In this document: in pieces, positions 16,413 to 25,696 of the stretch | How the letters are laid out: every line of letters starts with the position of its first letter | How positions within the stretch are numbered: position 1 is the first letter of the stretch | Origin: Epibacterium ulvae | GTDB lineage: Bacteria; Pseudomonadota; Alphaproteobacteria; Rhodobacterales; Rhodobacteraceae | Reading direction: 5' to 3' | NCBI RefSeq assembly: GCF_018678075.1 | Contig: NZ_JAHHIR010000106.1 | Span: forward strand, 1-33,213 | DNA: 33,213 bases | Position numbers and translations under genes: made by a program | The notes under the pieces: model-generated | Told to the model about the DNA's origin: nothing | Databases searched by the model: none | What the model saw: the letters and a program-made list of their open reading frames with translations, nothing else

Positions 16413-18467
16413 ATGCCGCAGGGGTACCTGGTCACCCTTGGTGATCATTCGCTAGACACCGGCGATTCAATTGGCTCGTCCTACACCACATTCACCTCAG
16501 ATTCATATCTGGGCAGCGGGACATGGTCCTGGAGCGGGACGGACGACGGGGTCTCCTATTCTGATGAGGTTGAGAGCGGTGAGTATTACGCCACCGCCGA
16601 CGGGGCGGTCTATTTTGCGCCGGATTTTGGCGCCATAGACAGTCTGACCGGTGCCTCGACCGCGTCCACTCCCAGCTACAGCACTCTGGACGGGACCGTC
16701 GACGGCACAGACGTGGCCGAGTGGATAGATGATACTTATACGGACACTGACGGCGATGAAATCGACAGCGGGCGCGGCGGTGGCGCAGGCAATGATGATC
16801 TGATCGAAGCGAACGACGGCAACGACACAGTTGCGGCCGGTCTTGGCGCGGATACGGTCTATGGCGGAGCGGGCGAAGACAGCATCTTAGGCGGCAGTGG
16901 CGCTGATGTCATTTACGGCGACAGTCGCAACGAATTGGCACGTCTCGGCGGGCAAGAGACGATCACGGCCAGCAATGTCACCGACACCGACAGCGGCTAT
17001 ACGGTTACGGCGCAGTCTATTGGGGGATCTGCCGACGCCAGCAACCTGTCTGAGTACAGTGGAAACTTTGGGGTCGCAGGCGCGATCTCGGATACCGACA
17101 GCTACGTCTCGGCCCAAATCGGCTATGACTTGGACAGCGGCACCTCCGAGAAACTGTTTATCGATTTCGACCAGGCGACAACTGCGGCAAGTTTTGACTT
17201 CGATCATCTCTATACGAACGCGCATGGTGAAGAAGGGCATTGGGCCGTCTACAACGATGGTGTCCTGGTGGCAGAGGGAGACTTTACCGCCGCCTCCAGC
17301 GGCAACAGCGGCAGCGTTTCCATCAGCGGCGTTGGTGAATTCGACCAACTGGTGCTCAGCGCCAATATCCAGACCGATCTGACGGATGGATCCGACTACA
17401 CGGTTTCAAACATCGAATTCACCATTCCCGTGGTGACCCCTGATCCATATGCCGACACAATCGACGGCGACGCGGGCGACGACATTGTCTTTGGTGAGGG
17501 CGGTGACGACCATCTGACCGGCGGCGCAGGTTCCGACAGCATCGAGGGCGGCGACGGCGACGACACGCTGGTGGTCGGCCAGGGCGACACGGCTTTGGGC
17601 GGCGGAGGCGATGATTTTTTCCAGTTTGTGGATGAAGGCGACGCGGGGTCTGGCGCCATCACGGTGACCGGTGGAGACGACGACGAAAGCGATGGCGACA
17701 CGCTGGATTTCAACGGCCAATTGTCGCCCGGCTCGCTCAGCATCACAGCTGTCGACGGCGGTGGCAGCATGACTGGAACCGCGACGCTGCTGGATGGCAC
17801 CACCGTCAGCTTCTCCGGGATCGAAAACATCATCTGCTTTGCCGCTGGCACCCACATCGACACTGCCAGCGGCAAACGCCTGGTGGAAAGCCTGCGTCCG
17901 GGTGATCTGATCCGGACCAAAGACCACGGGCTGCAGCCCCTGCTGTGGAAAGGGCAGAGCACGATCGCAGGGCTTGGCCAAAGCGCGCCGATCTGTGTGG
18001 AGACAGCCTTTAGCGGTGGCAAAGAAGATCTTTATGTCTCACCACAACACCGCATTCTGTTGCGCAACTGGGCGGCCGAGATGTTGTTTGACTCGACCGA
18101 GGTTCTGGTCCCGGCCTATGCACTTTTGGAAGATCTGCATGTGAACCAAGCGCCCCGCGCCGAGGTCACCTTTGTCCATCTTCTGTTGCATCGGCACGAA
18201 GTGATCTTTGCAAATGGAGTAGAGGTCGAAAGCTTCTTCCCCGGCACCCAGGCCATTTCTGCCCTGCCCGACCGCCAAAAGGCTGAGCTGTTGCAGGCAC
18301 TGTCAGACGCGGGGGGCGAACTTTCCGAATACTATCGGACTGCCCGCCCCTGCTTAAACGCGCTTGAATATCGAATGATGTGTCAGTACAGCCCGCCCGA
18401 GCTGACGGTGCCAAAGTTGGCTTTTGGTCCCAGAACGGCGGTTCCACCCGTTGATGTGGTGACCTGA
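16413..18467 (+). CDS. Secreted RTX-repeat protein with Hint domain
   Basis: 684 residues and very acidic. N-terminus MPQGYLVTLGDHSLDTGDS has no Sec signal and resembles roseobacter Hint proteins. Two clusters of Ca-binding RTX nonapeptides occur: about residues 130-170 (NDGNDTVAAGLGADTVYGGAGED) and about 350-400 (GGAGSDSIEGGDGDDTL), separated by a beta-rich domain (about 175-345). The C-terminal Hint (hedgehog/intein) domain starts at Cys475 in CFAAGTHIDTASGKRLVESLRPGD and holds SPQHRILLRN. The domain probably cleaves the chain autocatalytically, and export would be by type I secretion, though no exporter is nearby. AGGAG lies six bases before the ATG. The last 28 codons overlap mrcA tail to tail. 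Confidence 0.88.
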   Translation: MPQGYLVTLGDHSLDTGDSIGSSYTTFTSDSYLGSGTWSWSGTDDGVSYSDEVESGEYYATADGAVYFAPDFGAIDSLTGASTASTPSYSTLDGTVDGTDVAEWIDDTYTDTDGDEIDSGRGGGAGNDDLIEANDGNDTVAAGLGADTVYGGAGEDSILGGSGADVIYGDSRNELARLGGQETITASNVTDTDSGYTVTAQSIGGSADASNLSEYSGNFGVAGAISDTDSYVSAQIGYDLDSGTSEKLFIDFDQATTAASFDFDHLYTNAHGEEGHWAVYNDGVLVAEGDFTAASSGNSGSVSISGVGEFDQLVLSANIQTDLTDGSDYTVSNIEFTIPVVTPDPYADTIDGDAGDDIVFGEGGDDHLTGGAGSDSIEGGDGDDTLVVGQGDTALGGGGDDFFQFVDEGDAGSGAITVTGGDDDESDGDTLDFNGQLSPGSLSITAVDGGGSMTGTATLLDGTTVSFSGIENIICFAAGTHIDTASGKRLVESLRPGDLIRTKDHGLQPLLWKGQSTIAGLGQSAPICVETAFSGGKEDLYVSPQHRILLRNWAAEMLFDSTEVLVPAYALLEDLHVNQAPRAEVTFVHLLLHRHEVIFANGVEVESFFPGTQAISALPDRQKAELLQALSDAGGELSEYYRTARPCLNALEYRMMCQYSPPELTVPKLAFGPRTAVPPVDVVT

Positions 18468-20887
18468 CGACCCTGCGATTGGGCCTCTTCAAACAGCGGC
18501 AAGTTTGACCCCATCGCAAAGCCACCATCGAAAGTCACACCAAAAATCGGCTCATCCCCATCGCGGAAATACTCGGCAACCACATAGTTACCCGATGAAT
18601 CATCCGGCAGGCGTGCGCCGGTGAACCGGTCGATCTTGATGAAATGGCCACCTTCGGGCACGCGGAAGGCCCCGCCGCCGAATTTCTCGGTCGCTTTCGA
18701 CATGAACTGCTGGAACACCGGCCCGCACAGCGTACCGCCATAGGCACCACGGCCCATGGGACGTGGTTGGTCGTATCCGATGTAACAGCCCGCAACGATA
18801 TTGGAGGTGAAGCCGACAAACCACGCATCGCGCGAGTCGTTGGTGGTCCCGGTCTTACCGGCAGTCGGAACCGGCAGGTTGATCACAGAGCTGGCAGTCC
18901 CGCGATCCACGACGCCCTTCATCATCGATGTCAGCTGATAGGCGGTGATCGGATCCATCACCTGTTCTCGCCGGGTGGCGATACGCGGCACGGCCCCTGC
19001 GGGCAGCTGGGCGCTGGAACAATCGACGCAATCGCGGTCATCATGACGGTAAATCGTAGCACCTGAACGGTCCTGGATCCGGTCAACCAAAGTCGGCTCA
19101 ACCCGTTCGCCGCCGTTGGCAAACATCGCATAGGCCGCAACCATCTGATACAGCGTGGTCTCTTCGGCGCCTAGCGAGTTCGCCAAGAACGCTCCCATCC
19201 GGTCATAGACGCCAAACCGTTCGGCGTAGCCTGCAACCACTTCCATGCTGACTTCCTGTGCCAGACGAATGGTCATCAGGTTCCGCGACTGTTCAATGCC
19301 GGTGCGCAACGGCGTCGGACCATAGAATTTATTGGATGAGTTCTTGGGCCGCCACAGACCTTGGGGGGTGTTAACCTCAATCGGGGCGTCGATCACGATT
19401 GTCGCGGGGCTGTAGCCACTGTCCAACGCAGCCGCATAGACAAAGGGCTTAAAGCTCGACCCCGGCTGACGTTGCGCCTGTGTGGCTCGGTTAAAGACCG
19501 AGTGCTGGTAGGAGAACCCACCCTGCATCGCAATCACGCGGCCAGAGTTCACGTCCATCGCCACAAAGCCGCCCTGCACTTCTGGCACCTGCCGCACAGA
19601 CCAGCTTTCGGGATTGCCAAGCTCGCCGCCCACGCCGCGCACCAGCACCACGTCGCCACGGGTGAAATTGTCAAAGAAGTTGCCCTTGAGCCATTTGATA
19701 TCGGTCCGCGGAACCGAGCCGATTTTGGAATGGCCTTCGACACCAACTGTCAGGGATTGGTCCGCGATATCCAGAACAACCGCCGGATACCAATTGCCGC
19801 GCAGTACAATGTCACGCGGTACTTTTGCATCGCTCAGGGCAGCGCGCCATGTGGTTTCATCACCCAAGGCCTCTTCGGGCAGGGTCACGTCCGTGCCGCG
19901 CCAGATCCCGCGCTGGCGGTCGAATTTTTCCAGACCGGTGCGCAGGGACAGCGCCGCCTCGCTTTGCATTTCCTGATCGATGGTCGCACGCACGGTGAAG
20001 CCACCGGTAAAGAATTCGCCTTCGCCAAAATCCTCGCTCAGCTGGCGGCGGACCTCGTCGGTAAAGTAGTCACGCGGTGGCAATGCAGTGCGGAAGCTTT
20101 CGAAATCACCATTTTGCACCGACCGCAGGGGCTGGTCACGCTCCACATGATACACCGCCTCAGAGATATATCCGTTCTCGTACATCTCTTCCAAAACAAA
20201 GTTGCGCCGTTCCAGCAGCCGTTCTTTGCGGCGCACCGGGTGGAAATCAGACGGCGCTTTGGGCATCGACGCCAGGGTCGCCGCCTCATGCGGTTCCAGC
20301 TCGCCCAGGGTTTTGTTGAAATAGGTCTGGGCTGCTGCCGTCACACCATAGGAGTTCTGACCAAGGAAGATCTCGTTCATATAGAGTTCAAGGATCGTAT
20401 CCTTTTCGAGCGTTTCCTCAAGCCGGGAGGCGAGGATGATCTCTTTGATCTTACGTTCCGCACGGCGGCTGCCATCCAGAAGAAAGTTCTTCATCACCTG
20501 CTGGGTAATCGTCGACGCACCGCGCACATTACTGCCGCGTGAGCGGACCGCTTCGACACCGGCGGCGGCGATGCCGCGCATGTCGTAGCCCTTGTGGTGA
20601 TAGAAGTTTTTATCTTCTGCCGAGATAAACGCCTGTTTGACCAGCGCCGGGATGTCTTCGGCAGCGGTGAACAGGCGACGTTCCTTGGCAAATTCGTCTA
20701 TCAACGTGCCTTCACCGGAATAGATTCGGCTGATCGTGGGCGGCTGATAGCGCGCCAAAGCCTCATGGCTGGGCAGATCCCGACCATAAAACCAGAAAAT
20801 CGCGCCAACGGTCACGGCAACCGCAGCGATTCCCATGGTAACAGTCGTAAAAATAGCGCCCCAGAAGGACAAAAAGAACCTGAGCAC
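18383..20887 (-). CDS. mrcA: Penicillin-binding protein 1A (bifunctional)
   Basis: 834 residues. It polymerises glycan strands and cross-links peptides of peptidoglycan in the periplasm. Seen: cytoplasmic stub and membrane anchor (about 5-34), GT51 glycosyltransferase with catalytic Glu91 in AFISAEDKNFYHHKG and STITQQVMKNFLL, an OB-like linker (about 300-420), and transpeptidase with active Ser477 in QPGSSFKPF, the SRN motif in GIEQSRNLMT, and KTGTTNDSRDAWFVGF near 678. The last 28 codons overlap the convergent Hint gene. It lies 160 bases downstream of amiC on the same strand, with no clear terminator between. Alternative symbol ponA. Confidence 0.95.
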   Translation of the reverse strand: MLRFFLSFWGAIFTTVTMGIAAVAVTVGAIFWFYGRDLPSHEALARYQPPTISRIYSGEGTLIDEFAKERRLFTAAEDIPALVKQAFISAEDKNFYHHKGYDMRGIAAAGVEAVRSRGSNVRGASTITQQVMKNFLLDGSRRAERKIKEIILASRLEETLEKDTILELYMNEIFLGQNSYGVTAAAQTYFNKTLGELEPHEAATLASMPKAPSDFHPVRRKERLLERRNFVLEEMYENGYISEAVYHVERDQPLRSVQNGDFESFRTALPPRDYFTDEVRRQLSEDFGEGEFFTGGFTVRATIDQEMQSEAALSLRTGLEKFDRQRGIWRGTDVTLPEEALGDETTWRAALSDAKVPRDIVLRGNWYPAVVLDIADQSLTVGVEGHSKIGSVPRTDIKWLKGNFFDNFTRGDVVLVRGVGGELGNPESWSVRQVPEVQGGFVAMDVNSGRVIAMQGGFSYQHSVFNRATQAQRQPGSSFKPFVYAAALDSGYSPATIVIDAPIEVNTPQGLWRPKNSSNKFYGPTPLRTGIEQSRNLMTIRLAQEVSMEVVAGYAERFGVYDRMGAFLANSLGAEETTLYQMVAAYAMFANGGERVEPTLVDRIQDRSGATIYRHDDRDCVDCSSAQLPAGAVPRIATRREQVMDPITAYQLTSMMKGVVDRGTASSVINLPVPTAGKTGTTNDSRDAWFVGFTSNIVAGCYIGYDQPRPMGRGAYGGTLCGPVFQQFMSKATEKFGGGAFRVPEGGHFIKIDRFTGARLPDDSSGNYVVAEYFRDGDEPIFGVTFDGGFAMGSNLPLFEEAQSQGRQVTTSTGGTAVLGPKANFGTVSSGGLY

Positions 20888-21047
20888 GTCAAAGCCTCTC
20901 TCGCAGCATTGCGCCTATATAGGGGTCAGAACAGCCGGGGTCAAAATGGGAAACACCCGCGTTTTGCAGCATATGCACAAAAACAGTGTATCACATGTTC
21001 AACCTGCTGTGAGGCAGTCGGCAATTCTTGGCTGATTTGGAATATGT

Positions 21048-22283
21048 CTACTGTCGCACCAAAGTTTTGCGCGCGGCGTCGTCTTCCTGCCAGGCGAGCA
21101 ATCCGTTCAAAATTCCACGCGCCGATCTTAGTCGCCAATCCGGATCCAGGATATTGTCCAGATCCCGTTTGCTGGACAAAAACCCGATCTCAATCAGGAC
21201 GGACGGAATATCGGCAGATTTCAGAACTGAAAACCCCGCAGACCGCAAGGGGCGGCGGTTCATTGGCCCCCCGTGGACCGTCAGCGCATCCGAGATGGAC
21301 TGCGCCAGATTGAGCGACCGTGGATGTGTCTCTACCCGCGCAAGATCCAGCAGGACATCTGCCACAATATCATCAGTGTCGCTTAAATCCGTTCCAGACA
21401 GCAACTGGCTGCGTTCCTGACGCTCCGCCAATTTCGCCGAGGCAACATCCGATGCCTCATCCGAGAGCGTGTAGATCGTCGTGCCATGGGCATATCCAGC
21501 CGACAGCGAGTCTGCATGCAGCGACACGAACAAATCTGCGCCTGCCAAATGCGCCAGCGCGATCCGGCGTTCCAGTGAGACAAAGTAGTCGTCATTGCGG
21601 GTCAAACGCACATCGAACTGGCCAGAGCGCAGCAGAATGTCGCCAAGTTCCAGCGCGAATTGCAGCACAATGTCTTTTTCCGAGACCGTGCGCCCCTGCA
21701 CCTCGGCCTGGGCGCCGGGGTCAATACCGCCGTGACCGGGGTCCAACACGATCATCAAGGGCGCATCCGGGTTGCTGGCAAGCCGCTGTGGCAAATCCTG
21801 AGGCGCGGGCAGATCCCAGCGGGGGTCCTGTGGCGCGCCGGCCGATTGTGCAAACCGGTTGGCGTCAGACTCGACAAGGGCGATAGACAGCAGCGCACCA
21901 GCAGTTACGTCGTCAACGCTCAGCGCGGCCGTGTCGACTTTCATCGGCGCGCCAAGTTCCATCACCAGCCGCGACCAGCCGGGCACATAGGTGCCATATT
22001 GAATGTCGGTCACAAAATCGGTGGCCAGAAAGTTTCGTTCGGGGAAACCGGTCCAGTCGACTTCTTGAAAGTCCAGCACCAGACGGCGCGGCGCGTCGAG
22101 CGTGAATATGCGGTAGGGCACGCCTTGGCTGAGTGAGAGTTCAATCTGCCCCCCACCCCGCGTATCTGTCGCCGAGGTCTGCGTCGCATCCACCCGAGCC
22201 AGACCGCTGAACTCTTGCGCGAAGGCCAGACCACCCAAAAGAAATACGGCACCCAATGCGCCCAACAGGTTTTTCATTCGCAT
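21048..22283 (-). CDS. amiC: N-acetylmuramoyl-L-alanine amidase, AMIN domain
   Basis: 411 residues. It cuts the peptide stem from muramic acid during daughter cell separation. Signal peptide at residues 1-22 (LLGALGAVFLLGGLAFA, cleaved before QEF). The AMIN domain that targets it to the septum is around 25-130 (RIFTLDAPRRLVLDF). The zinc amidase domain (about 180-395) has the ligands in VLDPGHGGIDPGA, the Glu of SEKDIV, SLHADS and the catalytic LIEIGFLSS. ATG 22283 was chosen because the signal peptide begins there; ATG 22277 is possible. It is paired with mrcA downstream, a common alphaproteobacterial arrangement. Confidence 0.93.
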   Translation of the reverse strand: MRMKNLLGALGAVFLLGGLAFAQEFSGLARVDATQTSATDTRGGGQIELSLSQGVPYRIFTLDAPRRLVLDFQEVDWTGFPERNFLATDFVTDIQYGTYVPGWSRLVMELGAPMKVDTAALSVDDVTAGALLSIALVESDANRFAQSAGAPQDPRWDLPAPQDLPQRLASNPDAPLMIVLDPGHGGIDPGAQAEVQGRTVSEKDIVLQFALELGDILLRSGQFDVRLTRNDDYFVSLERRIALAHLAGADLFVSLHADSLSAGYAHGTTIYTLSDEASDVASAKLAERQERSQLLSGTDLSDTDDIVADVLLDLARVETHPRSLNLAQSISDALTVHGGPMNRRPLRSAGFSVLKSADIPSVLIEIGFLSSKRDLDNILDPDWRLRSARGILNGLLAWQEDDAARKTLVRQ

Positions 22284-22325
22284 AGTGTCTTTGCCTGCCT
22301 CATGCGGTTTTCCCACATCATGTCG

Positions 22326-23474
22326 TCAAGACGCGCGAGATGCCATGAAAGTTTTCAACCGTTTCAGACCTTCGCCAATGTCAGCGGTCGATCGCGCATA
22401 GGAAAACCGCAGTGTCGTGGCGCCGCGAACCGGATCGAAATCAAGACCCGGTGTGACGGCAACTCCGGCCTCATCCAGAATCTCACGGGCAAAGGCGCGG
22501 CTGTCGGTCGTCAGCTCGGACACATCCGCATAGACATAAAACGCCCCATCCGGCGGCGCGATCTTGGTGAAACCGGCCTCGGGCAAGCCTTTGAGCATCA
22601 ATTCGCGGTTCTTGGCATAGACAGCCAGATTGCCGCGCATCTCCTCTTCGCAGTCCATCGCTGCGAGGGCTGCGACCTGACTGGCGTGCGGGGCGCAGAT
22701 GAACATGTTCTGCGCGATCCGCTCCACCACTCGGACGTGGTCTTCGGGGACAACCATCCATCCCACGCGCCAACCAGTCATGGAGAAAAACTTGGAAAAG
22801 GAGTTGATGACATAGCAGTCATCCGTCAGCTCCAACGCGGTGACCGCTTTGGCCTCATACTCCAGCCCGTGGTAGATCTCATCCGAGATAAACGCTGCGC
22901 CCTGCTCCTGTGTCGCCTCGATCAGCCCCTGCATGGCAGCGCTGTCCAGCATGGTGCCCGTTGGGTTGGCAGGTGACGCCACCATCAGCCCGGCCAGATC
23001 AAGGTCAGCAAAATCAGATGGCACCGGCTGAAGGCGGTTTTCCGGATCAGTCTGGATATCCACCGGCGTCATGCCAAGCGCATGCAGGATCTGGCGATAG
23101 GACGGATAGCCCGGCGCGCCAATGCCAACGCGATCGCCGCTGTCAAACAGCGCGGTAAAGGCAAGCGTAAAGGCCCCGGAGGAACCCGGTGTAACAACTA
23201 CGCGGTCGGGGTTCAGGTCGACATTATACCAATCACCATAAAGGGTTGCGATGCGTTTGCGAAGTTCCGGGTTCCCCAAAGCAACGGTATATCCTAACGC
23301 GTCCTGCTCTAACGCATCCGCCACAGCACGCCGCGCCCCTGCGGGCGCTCCGGTCGATGGCTGGCCCACTTCCATATGGATAATGTGACGTCCGGCTTCC
23401 TCGGCTTGACGTGCGGCTTCCATCACATCCATCACAATGAAGGGATCCACATTAGAGCGGGTTGAGTTTCGCAT
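22326..23474 (-). CDS. PLP-dependent aminotransferase, class I/II
   Basis: 382 residues. Class I aminotransferase fold: VVVTPGSSGAFTLAF in the cofactor region, SPANPTGT (Asn), ISDEIYHGL (Asp/Tyr) and the PLP lysine in INSFSKFFSMTGWRVGW. RFSYARS near the end carries the substrate-carboxylate Arg. It resembles aspartate/aromatic or alanine aminotransferases; the donor cannot be fixed. The start was placed at ATG 23474, which has GGGAG seven bases upstream and begins MRNSTRSNVDPFIVMDVM; the longer frame runs into the divergent metallopeptidase. It sits just upstream of amiC, with 42 bases between them. Confidence 0.9.
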   Translation of the reverse strand: MRNSTRSNVDPFIVMDVMEAARQAEEAGRHIIHMEVGQPSTGAPAGARRAVADALEQDALGYTVALGNPELRKRIATLYGDWYNVDLNPDRVVVTPGSSGAFTLAFTALFDSGDRVGIGAPGYPSYRQILHALGMTPVDIQTDPENRLQPVPSDFADLDLAGLMVASPANPTGTMLDSAAMQGLIEATQEQGAAFISDEIYHGLEYEAKAVTALELTDDCYVINSFSKFFSMTGWRVGWMVVPEDHVRVVERIAQNMFICAPHASQVAALAAMDCEEEMRGNLAVYAKNRELMLKGLPEAGFTKIAPPDGAFYVYADVSELTTDSRAFAREILDEAGVAVTPGLDFDPVRGATTLRFSYARSTADIGEGLKRLKTFMASRAS

Positions 23475-23496
23475 TCCGATCTCCCAAGGTGCGGTC

Positions 23497-24849
23497 ATGG
23501 TCTTTGAACGCGTATACCGGCTGACGTCAATCCCAGCCTTGGTTTTTGGTTTTGTCATGTGGGTGGCAACAGCCGTGCATGCGCAATCGATTGGCTTGTT
23601 GCGCGATGCTGATATCGAACACGGGCTGACCCAACTGGCGGCGCCGGTCCTCAGCGCGGCGGGGCTCAACCCCAAACGAGTGCGCATCCTGGTGGTCAAC
23701 CAATCCACGCTCAACGCCTTTGTCATCGATCAACGCACGATATTCATCCATTACGGGCTGATCCTAAAGGTGAAGTCGCCGGAAATGCTGCAGGCGGTAA
23801 TCGCACATGAGGCGTCCCATATCACCAATGGCCATCTAGCGCGGCGGCTGGAGAACCTGCGCTCTGCGCGGTCGGCGGCGGGCTTAGGCGCCGCGCTTGC
23901 TCTGTTGGCGGCGGCGGCTGGCGGTGGTGAGGCGGCAGCGGGCATCGCCCTTGGCACTCGCAGCTCGGCTGAGCGTAATTTCCTGTCCCATACCCGCGCC
24001 GAAGAAAGCGCCGCAGATCGCACCGCAGCCACGATCCTTTATCAGGCGGGCATTCCAGTGCAGGGCATGGTGGATGTGCATCAGCTCTTTGCCGGTCAAG
24101 AGGTACTGAGCGCCGCGAACCAAGACCCCTACACCCGCTCCCACCCGTTGTCGCGGGACCGAATTCGCGCGGCCAAGGCGTTTGTTGCGTCATACGGCGA
24201 TCGCGGCGCATATGATCCGCAGGCGACTTATTGGCTGGACCGGGTCCAGGGCAAGCTGTCGGCCTTTCTACGCGCGCCGAAATGGACCATGCGCCGCGCG
24301 GCCAGCGATCCGTTTGAAGACGTCAAACACATGCGCGAGGCCGTCGCCTATCACCGCACCAACAAGCTGGACAAGGCGTTGGCCTCCATCGACCGCGCCC
24401 TGCGCCTGCGGCCTCAGGACGGGTTTTACCACGAGCTGCGCGGGCAGTTCCTGATGGAGAACCGACGTTGGTCGCAAGCTTTGGCAACCTACAATCGCGC
24501 CGTACAATACGTGCCGCGTGATCCGCTGATTCTGGCCAGTCTTGGTCGGGCACAATTGGCTTCTGGACAACCCAGTGCTGCCCTAAAAACACTCGAACGG
24601 GCGCGTTCCATCGATTTTCGCAACAACGCATTGCTGCGCGACATGGCGCAAGCCTATGCAAAGACCGGACAAAACGGTATGGCATCTCTTGTAACCGCCG
24701 AGCGTTACGCGCTGCGGGGACGATTAAGCGATGCAGGTGTTCATGCAAAACGGGCCTCTGGCCTCCTCCCCAATGGCTCTGCGGCCTGGCGACGTGCACA
24801 GGATGTACTGATTGCCGCAGAACGGTATGAAAAAAGGAAGAAACGATGA
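23497..24849 (+). CDS. M48 zinc metallopeptidase with TPR repeats (BepA/LoiP-like)
   Basis: 450 residues. Signal peptide at residues 1-29 (ALVFGFVMWVATAVHA). The M48 domain (about 35-260) has the zinc motif HEASH at 104-108, with the third ligand probably Glu170 in AEESAADRTA. A hydrophobic GAALALLAAAAGGG stretch lies between them. TPR-like helices fill about 280-440 (KALASIDRALRLRPQDG, ALATYNRAVQYVPRD). This layout matches BepA-type periplasmic proteases that maintain outer membrane proteins. ATG 23497 follows AAGGTG; it lies only 22 bases from the divergent aminotransferase start. Its TGA overlaps the ATG of the DsbA-like gene. Confidence 0.92.
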   Translation: MVFERVYRLTSIPALVFGFVMWVATAVHAQSIGLLRDADIEHGLTQLAAPVLSAAGLNPKRVRILVVNQSTLNAFVIDQRTIFIHYGLILKVKSPEMLQAVIAHEASHITNGHLARRLENLRSARSAAGLGAALALLAAAAGGGEAAAGIALGTRSSAERNFLSHTRAEESAADRTAATILYQAGIPVQGMVDVHQLFAGQEVLSAANQDPYTRSHPLSRDRIRAAKAFVASYGDRGAYDPQATYWLDRVQGKLSAFLRAPKWTMRRAASDPFEDVKHMREAVAYHRTNKLDKALASIDRALRLRPQDGFYHELRGQFLMENRRWSQALATYNRAVQYVPRDPLILASLGRAQLASGQPSAALKTLERARSIDFRNNALLRDMAQAYAKTGQNGMASLVTAERYALRGRLSDAGVHAKRASGLLPNGSAAWRRAQDVLIAAERYEKRKKR

Positions 24850-25619
24850 CGTCTCTGGCTCAAACAGTAAAGCGGTTCAGCGCCTCCGCAGTAACTGCAC
24901 TGGCCCTCACCCTGCCCGCAGCCGCCCTGGATCTGGGCGCTATGACGGCTGATGAACAAGCGGAGTTTGGCGAGCAGGTGCGTGCATTCCTGCTGGAAAA
25001 CCCGCAGGTCATTCTGGAGGCCATCGACATTCTGGAACAGCGCAACGCCGTTGCAGAAGCAGAACGTGACAAATCGCTGGTCCAGCACAATCTGGCCGCA
25101 CTGGTGGATGATGGCTATTCTTGGGTTGGTGGCAATCCAGAGGGCGACATCACCGTGGTCGAATTCATGGACTACCGCTGCGGCTTCTGCCGTCGTGCCA
25201 AACCCGAAGTGGAACAGCTGCTGGCGCAAGACGGCAATATCCGCCTGATCATCAAAGAGCTGCCGATCCTGGGCGAATCCTCTGTGGTCGCCTCACGCTT
25301 TGCGATTGCCGCCAAACATATCGAAGGGCCCGAGGCCTATAAGACCATCCACGATGCCTTGATGGAAATGCCAGGCGAGCCCAACGAAATCATTCTGTCT
25401 CGTCTGTCGGACAGCTTTGGGTTTGACACCGCCAAGATCCTAGAGGGTATGAACACCGAAGCCGTCACCAGCGAGCTGCGCCGCACCCGTCAGCTGGCCA
25501 GCAATATGTCCATCGGCGGCACGCCGACCTTTATTCTGGGCGACGAGCTGGTGCGCGGCTACCTGCCGTTTGATCAGATGAAAACTATGATCCAAGAGCA
25601 ACGCGCCGAAAACGGCTAA
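24846..25619 (+). CDS. DsbA-family thiol:disulfide oxidoreductase
   Basis: 257 residues. Signal peptide at 1-27 (SASAVTALALTLPAAA). An N-terminal helical extension (about 35-90, with QVRAFLLENPQVILEAIDILEQR) is typical of Com1/ScsC-like DsbA relatives. The thioredoxin fold has the redox pair C112-G-F-C115 in MDYRCGFCRRAKPE and the cis-Pro in SIGGTPTFILGD. It probably makes or shuffles disulfides in periplasmic proteins. ATGA overlap with the metallopeptidase gene implies coupled translation. A shared terminator follows. Confidence 0.92.
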   Translation: MTSLAQTVKRFSASAVTALALTLPAAALDLGAMTADEQAEFGEQVRAFLLENPQVILEAIDILEQRNAVAEAERDKSLVQHNLAALVDDGYSWVGGNPEGDITVVEFMDYRCGFCRRAKPEVEQLLAQDGNIRLIIKELPILGESSVVASRFAIAAKHIEGPEAYKTIHDALMEMPGEPNEIILSRLSDSFGFDTAKILEGMNTEAVTSELRRTRQLASNMSIGGTPTFILGDELVRGYLPFDQMKTMIQEQRAENG

Positions 25620-25644
25620 GCCGACTTTTCGAAGTTCCAAATAC

Positions 25645-25673
25645 AAAAGGCACCCTGCAATGGGTGCCTTTTT
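25645..25673. terminator. Bidirectional terminator
   Basis: AAAAGGCACCC (25645-25655) pairs perfectly with GGGTGCCTTTT (25662-25672) and is followed by more T. It lies between the convergent DsbA-like gene and ispG and would serve both. Confidence 0.9.
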
Positions 25674-25696
25674 CGTCGAACATAATGTCTGGCGCG

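Noticed and set aside
19361-20542. 393-codon open frame on +
   Set aside because: Antisense to mrcA, with no ribosome site and no family resemblance.
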